A DNA stretch of 64,000 nucleotides from Hymenobacter algoricola (GTDB lineage Bacteria; Bacteroidota; Bacteroidia; Cytophagales; Hymenobacteraceae): NCBI RefSeq assembly GCF_039539525.1, contig NZ_BAABDH010000108.1:33305-97304 (forward strand), given 5' to 3'. The notes below the pieces were generated by a model. The model did no database searches. It was not told the DNA's origin and was given only the letters and a program-made list of their open reading frames with translations. Positions 35,251-44,071 of the stretch are shown here, one piece after another. A program made the position numbers and the translations under genes. Positions within the stretch are counted from its first letter, which is position 1; each line of letters opens with the position of its first letter.

Positions 35251-36120
35251 ATGAAACGCCGGATGAAAATCGGACTGGTGCTGGGGCTGCTGGGTGCTCC
35301 GGCAGCCGGGGCACATGGGCAGGCGGCGGGCAGCCGCGCCCAAGTGTCAGATGTGGCAACCACCGGGGAAGGCTCCAGATTTCAGATACCCCAGGCCGGC
35401 CCAACGCGGCGGTGGCCCGGCGCATCAACCGGCAGCTGCGCCGCTACATCACCAGTGAATTCAGCACGGTTGATTCGACGGCCAGCCCGCACCGGCAGCT
35501 GTACCAGGCCGCCCGCCAGTGCTGCTACGACGAGGAGCAGCAACTGTGGAGAGCAGGTGTGGATGGCCCTACCGGCACTGAATACAGCGTGCTCCTGAAT
35601 CGGGGGGGGGGCTTGTCGATAGCGTTTCAGAACGAGTATCAGGGACTTCCGGAGCCGGCTACTCACCACCTCACGCTCGATTTGCGCACCGGCCGCCGAC
35701 TTTCGTTAGCCGACCTCGGGGCCGACCCGCCCGCACAGCTGCGGCAGCGGCTTGGGGCCGCAGTTAGCCGCCGCCTGCGCGATGAGTTGGCTCACGTCGC
35801 GGCCCGCTACGGGGACCCGACGGTTATTGGGCACGTCGCCGAGCTATACCGGGCTCCGCAACTGGAACGCCACGCCCGCCCGGGGCCTGGCCACCGATAT
35901 GGGCGAGAGTAGCGCTGAAGGGGCCGATTTGCTGGAATTCGCCCTCACCTCCGATGCCTTGCTGTTGTTCAACCCAATAGGGATGAGTCGGTATGACTTT
36001 GAGTTTCTTCCCGACGAAACCTACACGTTTCCTTTTGAGCGAATCCAACTGCAACCCCGTTGGCAACAGTTGCAGCAGCAGCGCCTCGCTGTGCCACGGG
36101 CCAAGAGGCAACCCAACTGA
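35251..36120 (+). pseudogene. Frameshifted exported DUF3298-like gene
   Basis: Three overlapping frames each contain part of one plausible protein. Frame a (from ATG 35251) supplies a signal peptide (MKIGLVLGLLGAPAAGAHGQ). Frame b, from about 35395 to 35855, supplies GRPNAAVARRINRQLRRYIT, then LTLDLRTGRRLSLADLGADP, a DUF3298/RsiV-like region. Frame c, from about 35860 to 36120, supplies NWNATPARGLATDMG, then DALLLFNPIGMSRYDFEFLP. So at least two frameshifts separate the parts. A run of ten Gs at 35602-35611 lies inside frame b. It may be a real pseudogene or an assembly or base-calling error. Confidence 0.65.
35602..35611. repeat. G10 homopolymer in the frameshifted gene
   Basis: Ten consecutive G bases within the frame-b part. 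Such a tract can slip during replication (phase variation) or be miscounted in sequencing. As given, it does not itself shift frame b. Confidence 0.8.
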
Positions 36121-36204
36121 AGCCAGGATAAAAGAGAAATAACGATGCTTATTCATTTGGTGTTATATTGCGCCCCGTTAAGATCTTTAACTTTTGAATA
36201 AACA

Positions 36205-36846
36205 ATGGAAACTACGGTAGGGCAACGGTTTACTCAATTGATTGCTCATTTGGGTATATCAAAAAATGCCTTTGCTGCTTCTCTGGAGAAGACGGCCACG
36301 GTAATACAACACCTGGTGGATGAGCGTAATAAGCCCGGGTTTGACCTTTTGTGTAAGGTGTTTGAGGTATACCCAAATGTATCAAAAGATTGGCTTCTGG
36401 AAGGCCAGGGTGGGATGCTGACGGAGGCTGCCAAAGTGGCTTCCAAGCCGGCCCCAGCTCCTGCCGGCGCGGCCACCCCAACAGGTGAAGAAAAAATAAT
36501 TGCGCCTGCTCCTCCTCTGGCCGCGGAGTCCGGGGTAAGATCAGCGGTAACCGTGACGGCTCCCGCAGCTCCTTTTGCACCTGCTTTGCCTGCTGCTCCG
36601 GAAATAGTGCCCGCTTCTGACGCCCTGGCTTCAGGCCCAACTGGCGCTGTTGCTGCCGCTCCGGCGGCTCCGGCGGCAGTAGCGCCGGCCAGCAGCTTTG
36701 GACCCGAGAGCCTGCAAACGGCCCTGTATGCCCAGCAGCTGGCCCACCAGCTTACGGTCGCCGAAATGCGCAACCAGCACCTGCTGGAGCAGCAGCGGCT
36801 GATGCAGCAAATGCTGGATTTGATGCAGCGGCAATTGCCGAGGTAA
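36205..36846 (+). CDS. HTH protein with Ala/Pro linker and coiled coil
   Basis: A 213-residue protein. Residues about 5-70 form an XRE-like helix-turn-helix (FTQLIAHLGISKNAFAASLE, then KPGFDLLCKVFEVYPNVSKD and WLLEGQGGML), similar to phage-type repressor N-termini. Residues about 75-165 are a low-complexity Ala/Pro linker, and 175-213 are a Gln/Leu-rich coiled coil (QLTVAEMRNQHLLEQQRLMQ) that probably dimerises. There is no peptidase domain. The 5' half is noticeably less G+C-rich than its neighbours. It ends at a strong bidirectional terminator. Role as a DNA-binding regulator is inference. Confidence 0.75.
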   Translation: METTVGQRFTQLIAHLGISKNAFAASLEKTATVIQHLVDERNKPGFDLLCKVFEVYPNVSKDWLLEGQGGMLTEAAKVASKPAPAPAGAATPTGEEKIIAPAPPLAAESGVRSAVTVTAPAAPFAPALPAAPEIVPASDALASGPTGAVAAAPAAPAAVAPASSFGPESLQTALYAQQLAHQLTVAEMRNQHLLEQQRLMQQMLDLMQRQLPR

Positions 36847-36859
36847 AGGACAAGCGCAG

Positions 36860-36907
36860 CTAAAACAAAAGGGCAAACACTGTGACGTGTTTGCCCTTTT
36901 GTTTTAG
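36860..36907. terminator. Bidirectional terminator, 21-bp perfect stem
   Basis: Arms at 36860-36880 and 36887-36907 are perfectly complementary around TGTGAC, with A/T-rich ends (TTTTGTTTTAG). It separates the convergent HTH gene and mtaB. Confidence 0.9.
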
Positions 36908-36918
36908 CTGGTTCTAGG

Positions 36919-38259
36919 CTAGTGGTGCAGAGCCATAATGCCCATTTCCTCCGCCTCCATCAGGTTCTGCGGATTCACTGCCGTTAGCCGCAGGGTTTTC
37001 ATCTCGCCGACCAGCAACGGGTCGTATTTGGCCGCTACGCGAATGTAGTTGGGCGTGAAGCCTTCCATCTGCCCGTGCGTGACGTCGTCTTCGAACAGCA
37101 CCTGCGTTTCCTGCCCCACGTGCTGCTCGTAGAAAAAGCGCTTCTTCTTTTCCGACAGGCCGCGCAGCTGGGTGGTGCGCTCGTGGCGGTGGCGGTCCTG
37201 CACGCGGCCGGGCAGCGTGGGCGCCAGCGTGTTTTCGCGCTCCGAATACGGGAACACGTGCAGGTAGCTCACGTCCAGCGCCGTCAGAAACTGGTAGGTT
37301 TCCAGAAAATCCGCCTCGGTTTCGCCGGGAAAGCCCACGATGACGTCGACGCCGATGCAGGCGTGGGGCATCACCTGCTTGATCAGCGCCACCCGCTCGG
37401 CATAGAGCTGGCGGCGGTAGCGGCGGCGCATCAGCCCCAGAATCTTGTCGGAGCCGGACTGGAGCGGAATGTGGAAGTGGGGCATAAAGCGCTGGGAGCC
37501 GGCCACGAAGCGGATGATGTCGTCGGTGAGCAGGTTGGGCTCGCAGCTGCTGATGCGGAAGCGGTGAATGCCCGCCACCGCATCGAGGGCCCGGACCAGG
37601 TCGTAGAAATCCTCTTTGCGCTCCCGCCCGGGACCCTGCAGGCCGAAGTCGCCGAGGTTGACGCCGGTCAGCACAATTTCCTTCACGCCAGTGGCAGCCA
37701 GCTCCTGCACCCGCGCTACCACGCTCGACACGGAGTCGGACCGGCTTTTGCCGCGGGCCAGCGGAATGGTGCAAAACGAGCAGGTGTAGTCGCAGCCGTC
37801 CTGCACCTTGAGGAAGGTGCGGGTCCGGTCGCCGTAGCTGTGGGCGGCGTGAAACTCGGTGGCTGCCGAAATCGGGGAGGCGTACACCTGCCCCGGCTGC
37901 CCGGCCGCGGGCTTCTCGAACCCGGCCAGGATATCGACGAGCTGAAATTTCTCGGCCGCGCCCAGCACCGCGTGCACGCCGGGAATCTCCGCAATTTCCC
38001 GGGGCTTGAGCTGGGCGTAGCACCCGACAATCGTTACGAAAGCCTCCGGATTGTGCTTGAGGGCTTCTTTTACCACCTTGCGGCACTTACGGTCGGCGTG
38101 GTCGGTGACGGAGCAGGTGTTGATGACGTAGATGTCGGCGGCCTCCTCGAAAGCCACTTTGCGGAAGCCGCGCTCCTCAAACTGCCGGCCGATGGCCGAG
38201 GTTTCGGAGAAGTTGAGCTTGCAGCCCAGCGTGTAAAAGGCAACTTTTTTGGTTTCCAT
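36919..38259 (-). CDS. mtaB: tRNA t6A37 methylthiotransferase MtaB
   Basis: MtaB adds a methylthio group to t6A37, giving ms2t6A in tRNAs for ANN codons. The 446-residue protein has the N-terminal UPF0004 domain (FYTLGCKLNFSETSA, VINTCSVTDHADRKC, TIVGCYAQL), the radical-SAM cluster GCDYTCSFCTIPLARG, and a C-terminal TRAM domain near GFTPNYIRVAAKYDP. Distinguished from MiaB by the first motif (LGCKxN instead of YGCQMN). A good promoter candidate lies about 150 bases upstream. Confidence 0.95.
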   Translation of the reverse strand: METKKVAFYTLGCKLNFSETSAIGRQFEERGFRKVAFEEAADIYVINTCSVTDHADRKCRKVVKEALKHNPEAFVTIVGCYAQLKPREIAEIPGVHAVLGAAEKFQLVDILAGFEKPAAGQPGQVYASPISAATEFHAAHSYGDRTRTFLKVQDGCDYTCSFCTIPLARGKSRSDSVSSVVARVQELAATGVKEIVLTGVNLGDFGLQGPGRERKEDFYDLVRALDAVAGIHRFRISSCEPNLLTDDIIRFVAGSQRFMPHFHIPLQSGSDKILGLMRRRYRRQLYAERVALIKQVMPHACIGVDVIVGFPGETEADFLETYQFLTALDVSYLHVFPYSERENTLAPTLPGRVQDRHRHERTTQLRGLSEKKKRFFYEQHVGQETQVLFEDDVTHGQMEGFTPNYIRVAAKYDPLLVGEMKTLRLTAVNPQNLMEAEEMGIMALHH

Positions 38260-38280
38260 AAGAGAAACTGATAACAGCTA

Positions 38281-38314
38281 AAAACCTGCTCCACTGTCTT
38301 TAAGCAGGGTTTTT
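38281..38314. terminator. Hairpin with T runs upstream of mtaB
   Basis: AAAACCTGCT (38281-38290) pairs with AGCAGGGTTTT (38303-38313) with one bulged G. It lies between mtaB (ATG 38259) and its putative promoter, so it is either a terminator for upstream transcription or an attenuator-like element in the mtaB leader. Confidence 0.5.
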
Positions 38315-38406
38315 ACAGAGATGTCGTCAGGATTAGCTTGTTGGCGACAATGAAAACACCACCCAAGACAAGTACAAAACAGGGCAGCCAGATGCTTGCG
38401 CCGGGG

Positions 38407-38434
38407 CAAAGTTAACCCAACTCAGGCAGAGCAA
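38407..38434 (-). promoter_or_regulatory. Putative mtaB promoter
   Basis: On the minus strand TTG (38432-38434) and TAACTTTG (38407-38414) are separated by 17 bases, matching the Bacteroidota -33/-7 pattern. Confidence 0.5.
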
Positions 38435-38688
38435 CCCAGAATGGACCGGTGTAGCTGCCGGCAGACCGGGGCCAGAGGACTGAATTCGTACCCGGCACCG
38501 GCGCAGGGGGCGGCCTGAGTTCTGGACTGCCGGGCGCCCGGGGAGTAGCCGACTGCCGGAGCCCGCGGTTGTGAACTCAGCCTGGCGGCAAGAGGCTGGG
38601 CTAGGCCTTGCCCAAGGTCAGTGTAGTGGAACGCCGAACCTGGAGGCGCCCCGGGGCAGGAAGAACCGCGGCGGTTCTGTTAGGGCTG
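38415..38688. other. 274-bp gene-free G+C-rich stretch with inverted repeats
   Basis: I see no coding frame. CTGAGTTC (38515-38522) and GAACTCAG (38573-38580) are perfect 8-bp arms with a 50-base interior, and AGAACCGC/GCGGTTCT (38662-38669, 38671-38678) make a tight palindrome just past the stop of the minus-strand gene at 38689. I looked for hallmarks of RNase P RNA, tmRNA and SRP RNA and found none. It could hold an unrecognised structured RNA or be gene debris. Confidence 0.4.
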
Positions 38689-38958
38689 CTATAGTTTTCC
38701 GCTGACAATCCTTTTGGCCGCATCGTAAATCACGTTCCTTTCGCTGCTGCCCAGAATCCGTTCGATGCGCTCAAACTCTTCTCTCATCTTGCCCACATCA
38801 TCGAAATCCTGTTTAAAATCGGCAGCTGCCGCAGTCGTTATGATTTCCAGCGTGGCCCGGGTGGAATCCTCGTTTACCGACGACCGTAGCGCAACAATGT
38901 GCGCCAGGTTGATTTTGACCGATTCATTGTGTTGGATCGAATAACTTAAGAACTCCAT
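38689..38958 (-). CDS. Small protein of unknown function (89 aa)
   Basis: An 89-residue protein beginning MEFLSYSIQHNESVKINLAH, with a predicted beta-rich start (AHIVALRSSV, ATLEIITTAAA) and a helical end (DVGKMREEFERIERILGSSE). No signal peptide or membrane segment. No family recognised. It stands alone between a gene-free stretch and the CSLC-motif gene. Confidence 0.6.
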   Translation of the reverse strand: MEFLSYSIQHNESVKINLAHIVALRSSVNEDSTRATLEIITTAAAADFKQDFDDVGKMREEFERIERILGSSERNVIYDAAKRIVSGKL

Positions 38959-39040
38959 GCGATAAGGATGACGGGTGAAAGGCGTTTCAATATAACGCCT
39001 TTCCCGGTGAACGAAAGCGGGTATTTCGTCTAGGCTACCT

Positions 39041-39412
39041 TTACCTGACCGGGCTCGCCAGCCGGGTGCGTACCAGCGTCATCAAACCGGGCAGATCGGC
39101 CTGATTAAGCTCGGGCGCGGTGATAAACGGGGCCAGCTCGCCGGAAGGCAGCCGCCGGAACACGGCCGGCAGCGGCACCTCGCGCCAGGCCGGAAATTCG
39201 GCCCGGAACTCGTCGCGGTGCAGAAACCGGGCCTCAATGGGCAGGGCCTCGATGAAGGATTTCCACTCGGGCCGCATGCTCACGCCGTAGGTAAGCGCGC
39301 ACAGCGAGCAGGGGTAGGTGCCGGGCGAGAGGGTCTTGTGGACCAGATCCAGCAGCCCGTTCAGCAGCCCGCCGTTGGCGTTGTACACGAATAAGAGGAC
39401 AGTTTCAGGCAT
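39041..39412 (-). CDS. Conserved protein with CSLC motif
   Basis: A 123-residue protein from ATG 39412. It begins with a short strand (MPETVLLFVYNANGGLLNGL), then YPCSLCALTYGV, where the CxxC pair might bind metal or act in redox, followed by RPEWKSFIEALPIEARFLHR. Homologous short proteins are widespread but unnamed as far as I know; database names such as GTPase seem unsupported because no nucleotide-binding motif is visible. Unknown function. Confidence 0.7.
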   Translation of the reverse strand: MPETVLLFVYNANGGLLNGLLDLVHKTLSPGTYPCSLCALTYGVSMRPEWKSFIEALPIEARFLHRDEFRAEFPAWREVPLPAVFRRLPSGELAPFITAPELNQADLPGLMTLVRTRLASPVR

Positions 39413-39538
39413 AAGGAGCAGGCAGACCGGAATCAGGACAGCAGGGCAGGGGAAGATTCTATTCTGTGGGTAGTACGAGCTAACCGTAACTTGGTGGCAA
39501 TAGCAGCCCGGCAGCTGTCCGATTGCCGGCACCCTGGC

Positions 39539-41377
39539 CTACTTCCGCAGGAAGTCCCCGAACGAGGCCTGCTCGTAGGCCTGCCCCTGGCGCAGCAGGG
39601 CGGTATCCCCGGTCATCACGCGGCGGGCCACGTTGTCGTAGGTGATGCCGCCGTGGCGGGTTACGAAGCCGAAGCCGTCGGTGAAGGCGTAGAACGCGAA
39701 GGGCCGCCGGGCGGGCCGCAGCAGGTCGTAGCTCCACTGGTAGGCCGCCGTGGGCAGCTGCAGCTGGGCCAGCAGCGTGGCGGCCACATCGGTCTGCGAG
39801 CCGAAGGTGTCCAGCACCCGCCCCCGGGCTTCGGGGCGCAGGGCGCCGCCGGCCAGAATCAGGGGAATATGAAACTTGCCGGCGCTTTCGTTGGCATCGT
39901 CGCCGGGCAGCGGATGACCGTGGTCGGCGACGAGCACCAGCAGGGTATTCTCCCACCAGGGCTGCTGCCGGGCGCGGTGCAGAAAACGGCCCAGCGCCCA
40001 GTCGGCGTAGTACACCGAGTTGCGGAAAAGCGCCGCTTCGTCGGTGCCGGGGAAGCGGCGCGGAATCGGCACGTCGAACGGCTCGTGGCTGCTCAGGGTG
40101 AAAGCCGTGACGAAAAAGGGCTGCGCCTGGGTTTGCAAATCGCCCAGAATCCGGTCGAACAGCACGTGGTCGTGGGCCCCCCACTTCGAGCTCTGCTGGC
40201 TTATGGGAAAGTCGGACCGCTCGGTAAACCGGTCGTAGCCGGCCGTGACGAGGTAGCTTTTCATGTTGGCAAAAGCCAGCTCCCCGCCATAATAGTAGTG
40301 CGACGCGTAGCCCGCCCGCTTCAGGTCCTGGCACAGGTGGGGCAGGCGCTCGGTTTTGCGCGGATACTTGATAATGCTGGTCGAGGGCTGGTTGGGGTAG
40401 CCGCTGAGCAGCGACACCAGGCCCTTCTGGCTCCGGTCGCCGGCGGCGTAGAGGTTGGTAAACAGCACGCCGGTGCGGGCCAGGCTGTCGAGGTTGGGCG
40501 TCACGTTCTTTTCGCCGCCCGTACCGGCCACGAACTTGGCCGTGAAGCTTTCCAGAATGATAAACACCACGTTCGGGCGCTTGATGCGCAGCAGGCGGGT
40601 AGCGGCCGTATCGGCCCCGGGGGCGTAGAGCTGCCGCACGGTGCGGGCGGCCACCGAGTCGGGCATGAACTGGTACTGGTTGGGGCCGCCGCTCTGCAGG
40701 AAAAGCGAGTTTACCACGTTCCAGGGTACATTGACGGCCGCGTGATTGGCAAACGGGCGGGCGGAAAAGTACACGTCGCTCTGGTTGACCGGAATCTGCT
40801 GCACGCCGCCGCGCAGGGGCACGGCCAGCAGGCCCAGGTAGAGCAGCCCCACCAGCGCGGCCCGGCCCCGCCCGAAGCCCGGCGGCAACAGCGGCAGCCG
40901 GCCGCAGAGCCGGGCATAAAGCCCCCAGCCAAAAACCAGTAGCCCGGTCAGCAGGCCCGCCAGCAGCAGCAGCGGGGCGCTGCCGGCCGAGGCAGCCATT
41001 TCGGCCGGCGAATCCAGGTACTGCAGCGGGGTAGAATCGAGCCGGAAGCCCCAGGCCCGGTACAGCTCCAGGTCGGCCACGGTGAAAAAAGTCACGACGA
41101 TGCCGATGACGGCCGAGTAGAGGCGCAGGAGCCGGTCGAGGGGAAAGCGGCCGGCAAGCAGGCTGCCCCCCGTCAGCAGCAGGTAGGGCACCAGGCTCAG
41201 GTACGCCGCTGCCGAGGCATCCAGGCGCAGGCCGTAGCCGAACACCCGCAGCAGCTCACCGTCGGCAAGTGCGGCCGCTTTGGGGAAATGATACACCAGA
41301 AAGACGGCTTTTGCCGCCACAAAAAAGACCAGCCAGAACAGAAAATAGCGCAGCTGGAAAGCAAAGCGGTTTCTCAC
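39539..41377 (-). CDS. LTA-synthase-like membrane sulfatase
   Basis: A 612-residue protein with five N-terminal membrane helices (about 1-200: FWLVFFVAAKAVFLVYHF, then further segments through VGLLYLGLLAVPL) and an extracytoplasmic alkaline-phosphatase-superfamily domain. Metal and active-site regions: NVVFIILESFTAKFV, AGDRSQKGLVSLLSGYP, FTLSSHEPFDVP and LVADHGHPLPG. Such enzymes transfer phosphoglycerol or phosphoethanolamine in the envelope. The nucleophile position, usually Thr, appears to be Ser here (DRSQKG). Start is GTG 41377. Substrate is not assignable. Confidence 0.88.
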   Translation of the reverse strand: MRNRFAFQLRYFLFWLVFFVAAKAVFLVYHFPKAAALADGELLRVFGYGLRLDASAAAYLSLVPYLLLTGGSLLAGRFPLDRLLRLYSAVIGIVVTFFTVADLELYRAWGFRLDSTPLQYLDSPAEMAASAGSAPLLLLAGLLTGLLVFGWGLYARLCGRLPLLPPGFGRGRAALVGLLYLGLLAVPLRGGVQQIPVNQSDVYFSARPFANHAAVNVPWNVVNSLFLQSGGPNQYQFMPDSVAARTVRQLYAPGADTAATRLLRIKRPNVVFIILESFTAKFVAGTGGEKNVTPNLDSLARTGVLFTNLYAAGDRSQKGLVSLLSGYPNQPSTSIIKYPRKTERLPHLCQDLKRAGYASHYYYGGELAFANMKSYLVTAGYDRFTERSDFPISQQSSKWGAHDHVLFDRILGDLQTQAQPFFVTAFTLSSHEPFDVPIPRRFPGTDEAALFRNSVYYADWALGRFLHRARQQPWWENTLLVLVADHGHPLPGDDANESAGKFHIPLILAGGALRPEARGRVLDTFGSQTDVAATLLAQLQLPTAAYQWSYDLLRPARRPFAFYAFTDGFGFVTRHGGITYDNVARRVMTGDTALLRQGQAYEQASFGDFLRK

Positions 41378-41570
41378 CCGGCAAAGGTAACCGCAGATTT
41401 CAACCGGCGGAACCCCAACCCGCGTTTCGGGGCTCCGCCCCGGCGTCGCCGGGCCAAGCTGGCCCTGGGCGGCCTTAACTTGCTTATCACCCCGAAGGCT
41501 GTGTGCAGAAGGGTGTATGGCGACAAAAAGAAACAGATTTCGGGCAAATGCCCTTCGCCTGCAGGGTGGG

Positions 41571-41603
41571 TTTGGAAAGTAACAGTGGTTAAACGTACTT
41601 TTG
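41571..41603 (+). promoter_or_regulatory. Putative glutamine synthetase promoter
   Basis: TTTG (41571-41574) and TACTTTTG (41596-41603), 21 bases apart, fit the Bacteroidota -33/-7 consensus. The -7 box ends 38 bases before the ATG. Confidence 0.6.
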
Positions 41604-41641
41604 CCTTGTCAAATACCACCGTATCTCGTTTCAACTTCTCA

Positions 41642-43831
41642 ATGGCTATACTGCGCTTCAAAGCACTTGAACTCGTCGACCAGCGCAAGCCGGTGACCGT
41701 ACCTTCTACCGGGGAGCGTCGCTCCGACAGCTTCGGTAAAAACGTATTCAACCTGGAGGCCATGCGGGCCAACATGCCGGGGGAGTACTTCAAGAAGCTT
41801 CAATCAGCCATCAAACAAGGCACGCCGGTCGAACGGTCGGTGGCCGATGCGGTGGCCTCGGCCATGAAAACCTGGGCCATGGCCAAGGGCGCCACCCACT
41901 ACACCCACTGGTTTCAGCCCCTGACCGGCTCCACGGCCGAAAAGCACGACTCCTTCTTCGACCTGAACTCCGACGGCCGGCCGATTGAGAACTTCAAGGG
42001 CTCGGCGCTGGTGCAGCAGGAGCCCGATGCCTCGTCATTCCCGAACGGCGGCATCCGCAATACCTTCGAGGCCCGCGGCTACACGGCCTGGGACCCGACT
42101 TCACCCGCCTTTATCATCGAGACGGCCGGCGCTTCCACGCTCTGCATCCCGACCATCTTCGTGGCCTACACCGGCGAGGCGCTCGACTACAAGGCCCCGC
42201 TGCTGAAGTCGCTGGCGGCGCTGGAAAAGGCGGCCCTGGATGTGTGCCAGTACTTCGACAAGGACGTGAACCGCGTGTCGACCACGCTGGGCATCGAGCA
42301 GGAATACTTCGTGGTCGATAAGGCCCTGTTTGACGCCCGCCCCGACCTGGTGATGACCGGCCGCACCCTGTTTGGCCACGCCCCGGCCAAGGGCCAGCAG
42401 CTGGAAGACCACTACTTCGGCTCCATCCCCAGCCGGGTGCACGCCTTCATGCTCGACTTCGAAGAAGAGTCGAACCGCCTGGGTATTCCGCTGCGCACCC
42501 GCCACAACGAGGTGGCCCCCAACCAGTACGAGTGCGCCCCGACCTTTGAGGATGCCAACCTGGCCGTCGACCACAACCAGCTGCTGATGGACATCATGGA
42601 CCGGGTGGCCGAGAAGCACAACTTCAAAGTGCTGCTGCACGAGAAGCCCTACGCCGGCGTCAACGGCTCGGGCAAGCATAACAACTGGGCCATGAGCACC
42701 GATACCGGGGTGAACCTGCTGGCCCCCGGCCGCCGCCCCAAGGAAAACCTGCAGTTCCTGGCTTTCTTCATCTCGACCATTACGGCCGTGCACCGCTACG
42801 GGGACTTGCTGCGCGCCAGCATCGCCTCGGCTTCCAACGACCACCGCCTCGGCGCCAACGAAGCCCCGCCGGCCATCATGTCGGTGTTTGTGGGCTCCCA
42901 GCTCGACAGCGTGCTCAATGAGCTGGAGCGCACTGCCAAGCTGCCCCTCGACAAGGGCGACAACATCTACCTCAAGCTCGGCATCGACAAGATTCCGGCG
43001 ATTCTGCTCGACAACACCGACCGCAACCGCACCTCGCCCTTCGCCTTCACCGGCAACAAGTTCGAGTTCCGGGCCGTGGGCTCGTCGGCCAACTGCTCCT
43101 CGTCGATGACGGTGCTCAACACCATCGTGGCCGAGCAGCTCATCGAGTTCAAGGCGTCGGTCGATGAGCTCATTGAGCAGGGCAAAAAGAAGGAAGTGGC
43201 CATCGTGGAAGTGCTGCGCGAGTACGTCATTGCTTCCAAACACATCCGCTTCGAAGGCAACGGCTATTCTGACGAGTGGAAGGACGAGGCGGCCCAGCGC
43301 GGCCTGAGCAACATTCCGACCACCCCGCAGGCCCTGGATGCTCTCATCCGCGACGATGCCGCCGAGCTGTTTGCCCGCCACAACATCTTCTCGCACGTGG
43401 AGCTGCACGCCCGCCACGAGATTCTGCTGGAGGACTACATCAAGAAGATCCAGATTGAGAGCCGCACGATGGGCGACCTGGCCATCAACCACATCATCCC
43501 GACGGCCGTGGCCTACCAGACCAAGCTCATCACCAACGTGCGCGGCCTGCGCGAGCTGGGCCTCGACGACGAGCATTCCCAGGTAACGGTGGACACCATC
43601 AAAGCCATTTCGCGCCACATCAGCACCATCAAAACCCAGGTCGACGAGATGGTGAATGCCCGTAAGGTGGCCAACAAGACGGAAGACACCCGGGACCGCG
43701 CCATTGCGTACTGCGACACGGTCAAATCACATTTCGACCCCATCCGCCGCTCCGTCGACAAGCTGGAGCTTATGGTGGCCGATGAGGACTGGCCTCTGGT
43801 AAAGTACCGCGAACTGATGTTCCGGCACTAA
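41642..43831 (+). CDS. glnN: Type III glutamine synthetase
   Basis: Ligates ammonia to glutamate with ATP. The 729-residue length and sequence fit the GSIII class of Bacteroidota and cyanobacteria, much longer than GSI. Characteristic segments: KGATHYTHWFQPLTGSTAEK, STTLGIEQEYFVVDK (metal-binding glutamate region), RLGIPLRTRHNEVAPNQYE, GVNGSGKHNNWAMSTDTG and RNRTSPFAFTGNKFEFRAVG. ATG 41642 was chosen over the long upstream open frame because the family begins near MAILRFKALEL and a promoter fits just upstream. Confidence 0.97.
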   Translation: MAILRFKALELVDQRKPVTVPSTGERRSDSFGKNVFNLEAMRANMPGEYFKKLQSAIKQGTPVERSVADAVASAMKTWAMAKGATHYTHWFQPLTGSTAEKHDSFFDLNSDGRPIENFKGSALVQQEPDASSFPNGGIRNTFEARGYTAWDPTSPAFIIETAGASTLCIPTIFVAYTGEALDYKAPLLKSLAALEKAALDVCQYFDKDVNRVSTTLGIEQEYFVVDKALFDARPDLVMTGRTLFGHAPAKGQQLEDHYFGSIPSRVHAFMLDFEEESNRLGIPLRTRHNEVAPNQYECAPTFEDANLAVDHNQLLMDIMDRVAEKHNFKVLLHEKPYAGVNGSGKHNNWAMSTDTGVNLLAPGRRPKENLQFLAFFISTITAVHRYGDLLRASIASASNDHRLGANEAPPAIMSVFVGSQLDSVLNELERTAKLPLDKGDNIYLKLGIDKIPAILLDNTDRNRTSPFAFTGNKFEFRAVGSSANCSSSMTVLNTIVAEQLIEFKASVDELIEQGKKKEVAIVEVLREYVIASKHIRFEGNGYSDEWKDEAAQRGLSNIPTTPQALDALIRDDAAELFARHNIFSHVELHARHEILLEDYIKKIQIESRTMGDLAINHIIPTAVAYQTKLITNVRGLRELGLDDEHSQVTVDTIKAISRHISTIKTQVDEMVNARKVANKTEDTRDRAIAYCDTVKSHFDPIRRSVDKLELMVADEDWPLVKYRELMFRH

Positions 43832-43893
43832 GCCTGACAAGTCAGAATCGGGCCGGAGTTGGGTGGGAATTTGATCCGGCCCCGATTTCATTA

Positions 43894-43923
43894 AGAGCCG
43901 TTCCGGGTGGGGCGGCTTTTTTT
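43894..43923 (+). terminator. Terminator after the glutamine synthetase gene
   Basis: AGCCG (43896-43900) pairs with CGGCT (43913-43917), extended by GG/CC inner pairs, then a seven-T run. Confidence 0.8.
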
Positions 43924-44071
43924 GGGCCCGACTCCGTTAAATTGTTGCGCGCTGATAATCAAGGCGCAGGCGCCAAAATACGGGCCCGGGGGCGAGCGGT
44001 ATATTAGACGTTTAGGATACTGGCCCGCTTTTTGGAAATCCGGGTAGCGTACCCTCTTACTTCCCAAAATC

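Noticed and set aside
38415..38688. RNase P RNA, tmRNA or SRP RNA
   Set aside because: None of the conserved core sequences I know for these RNAs is present on either strand.
42101..43618. 505-codon minus-strand frame
   Set aside because: Antisense to glutamine synthetase III.
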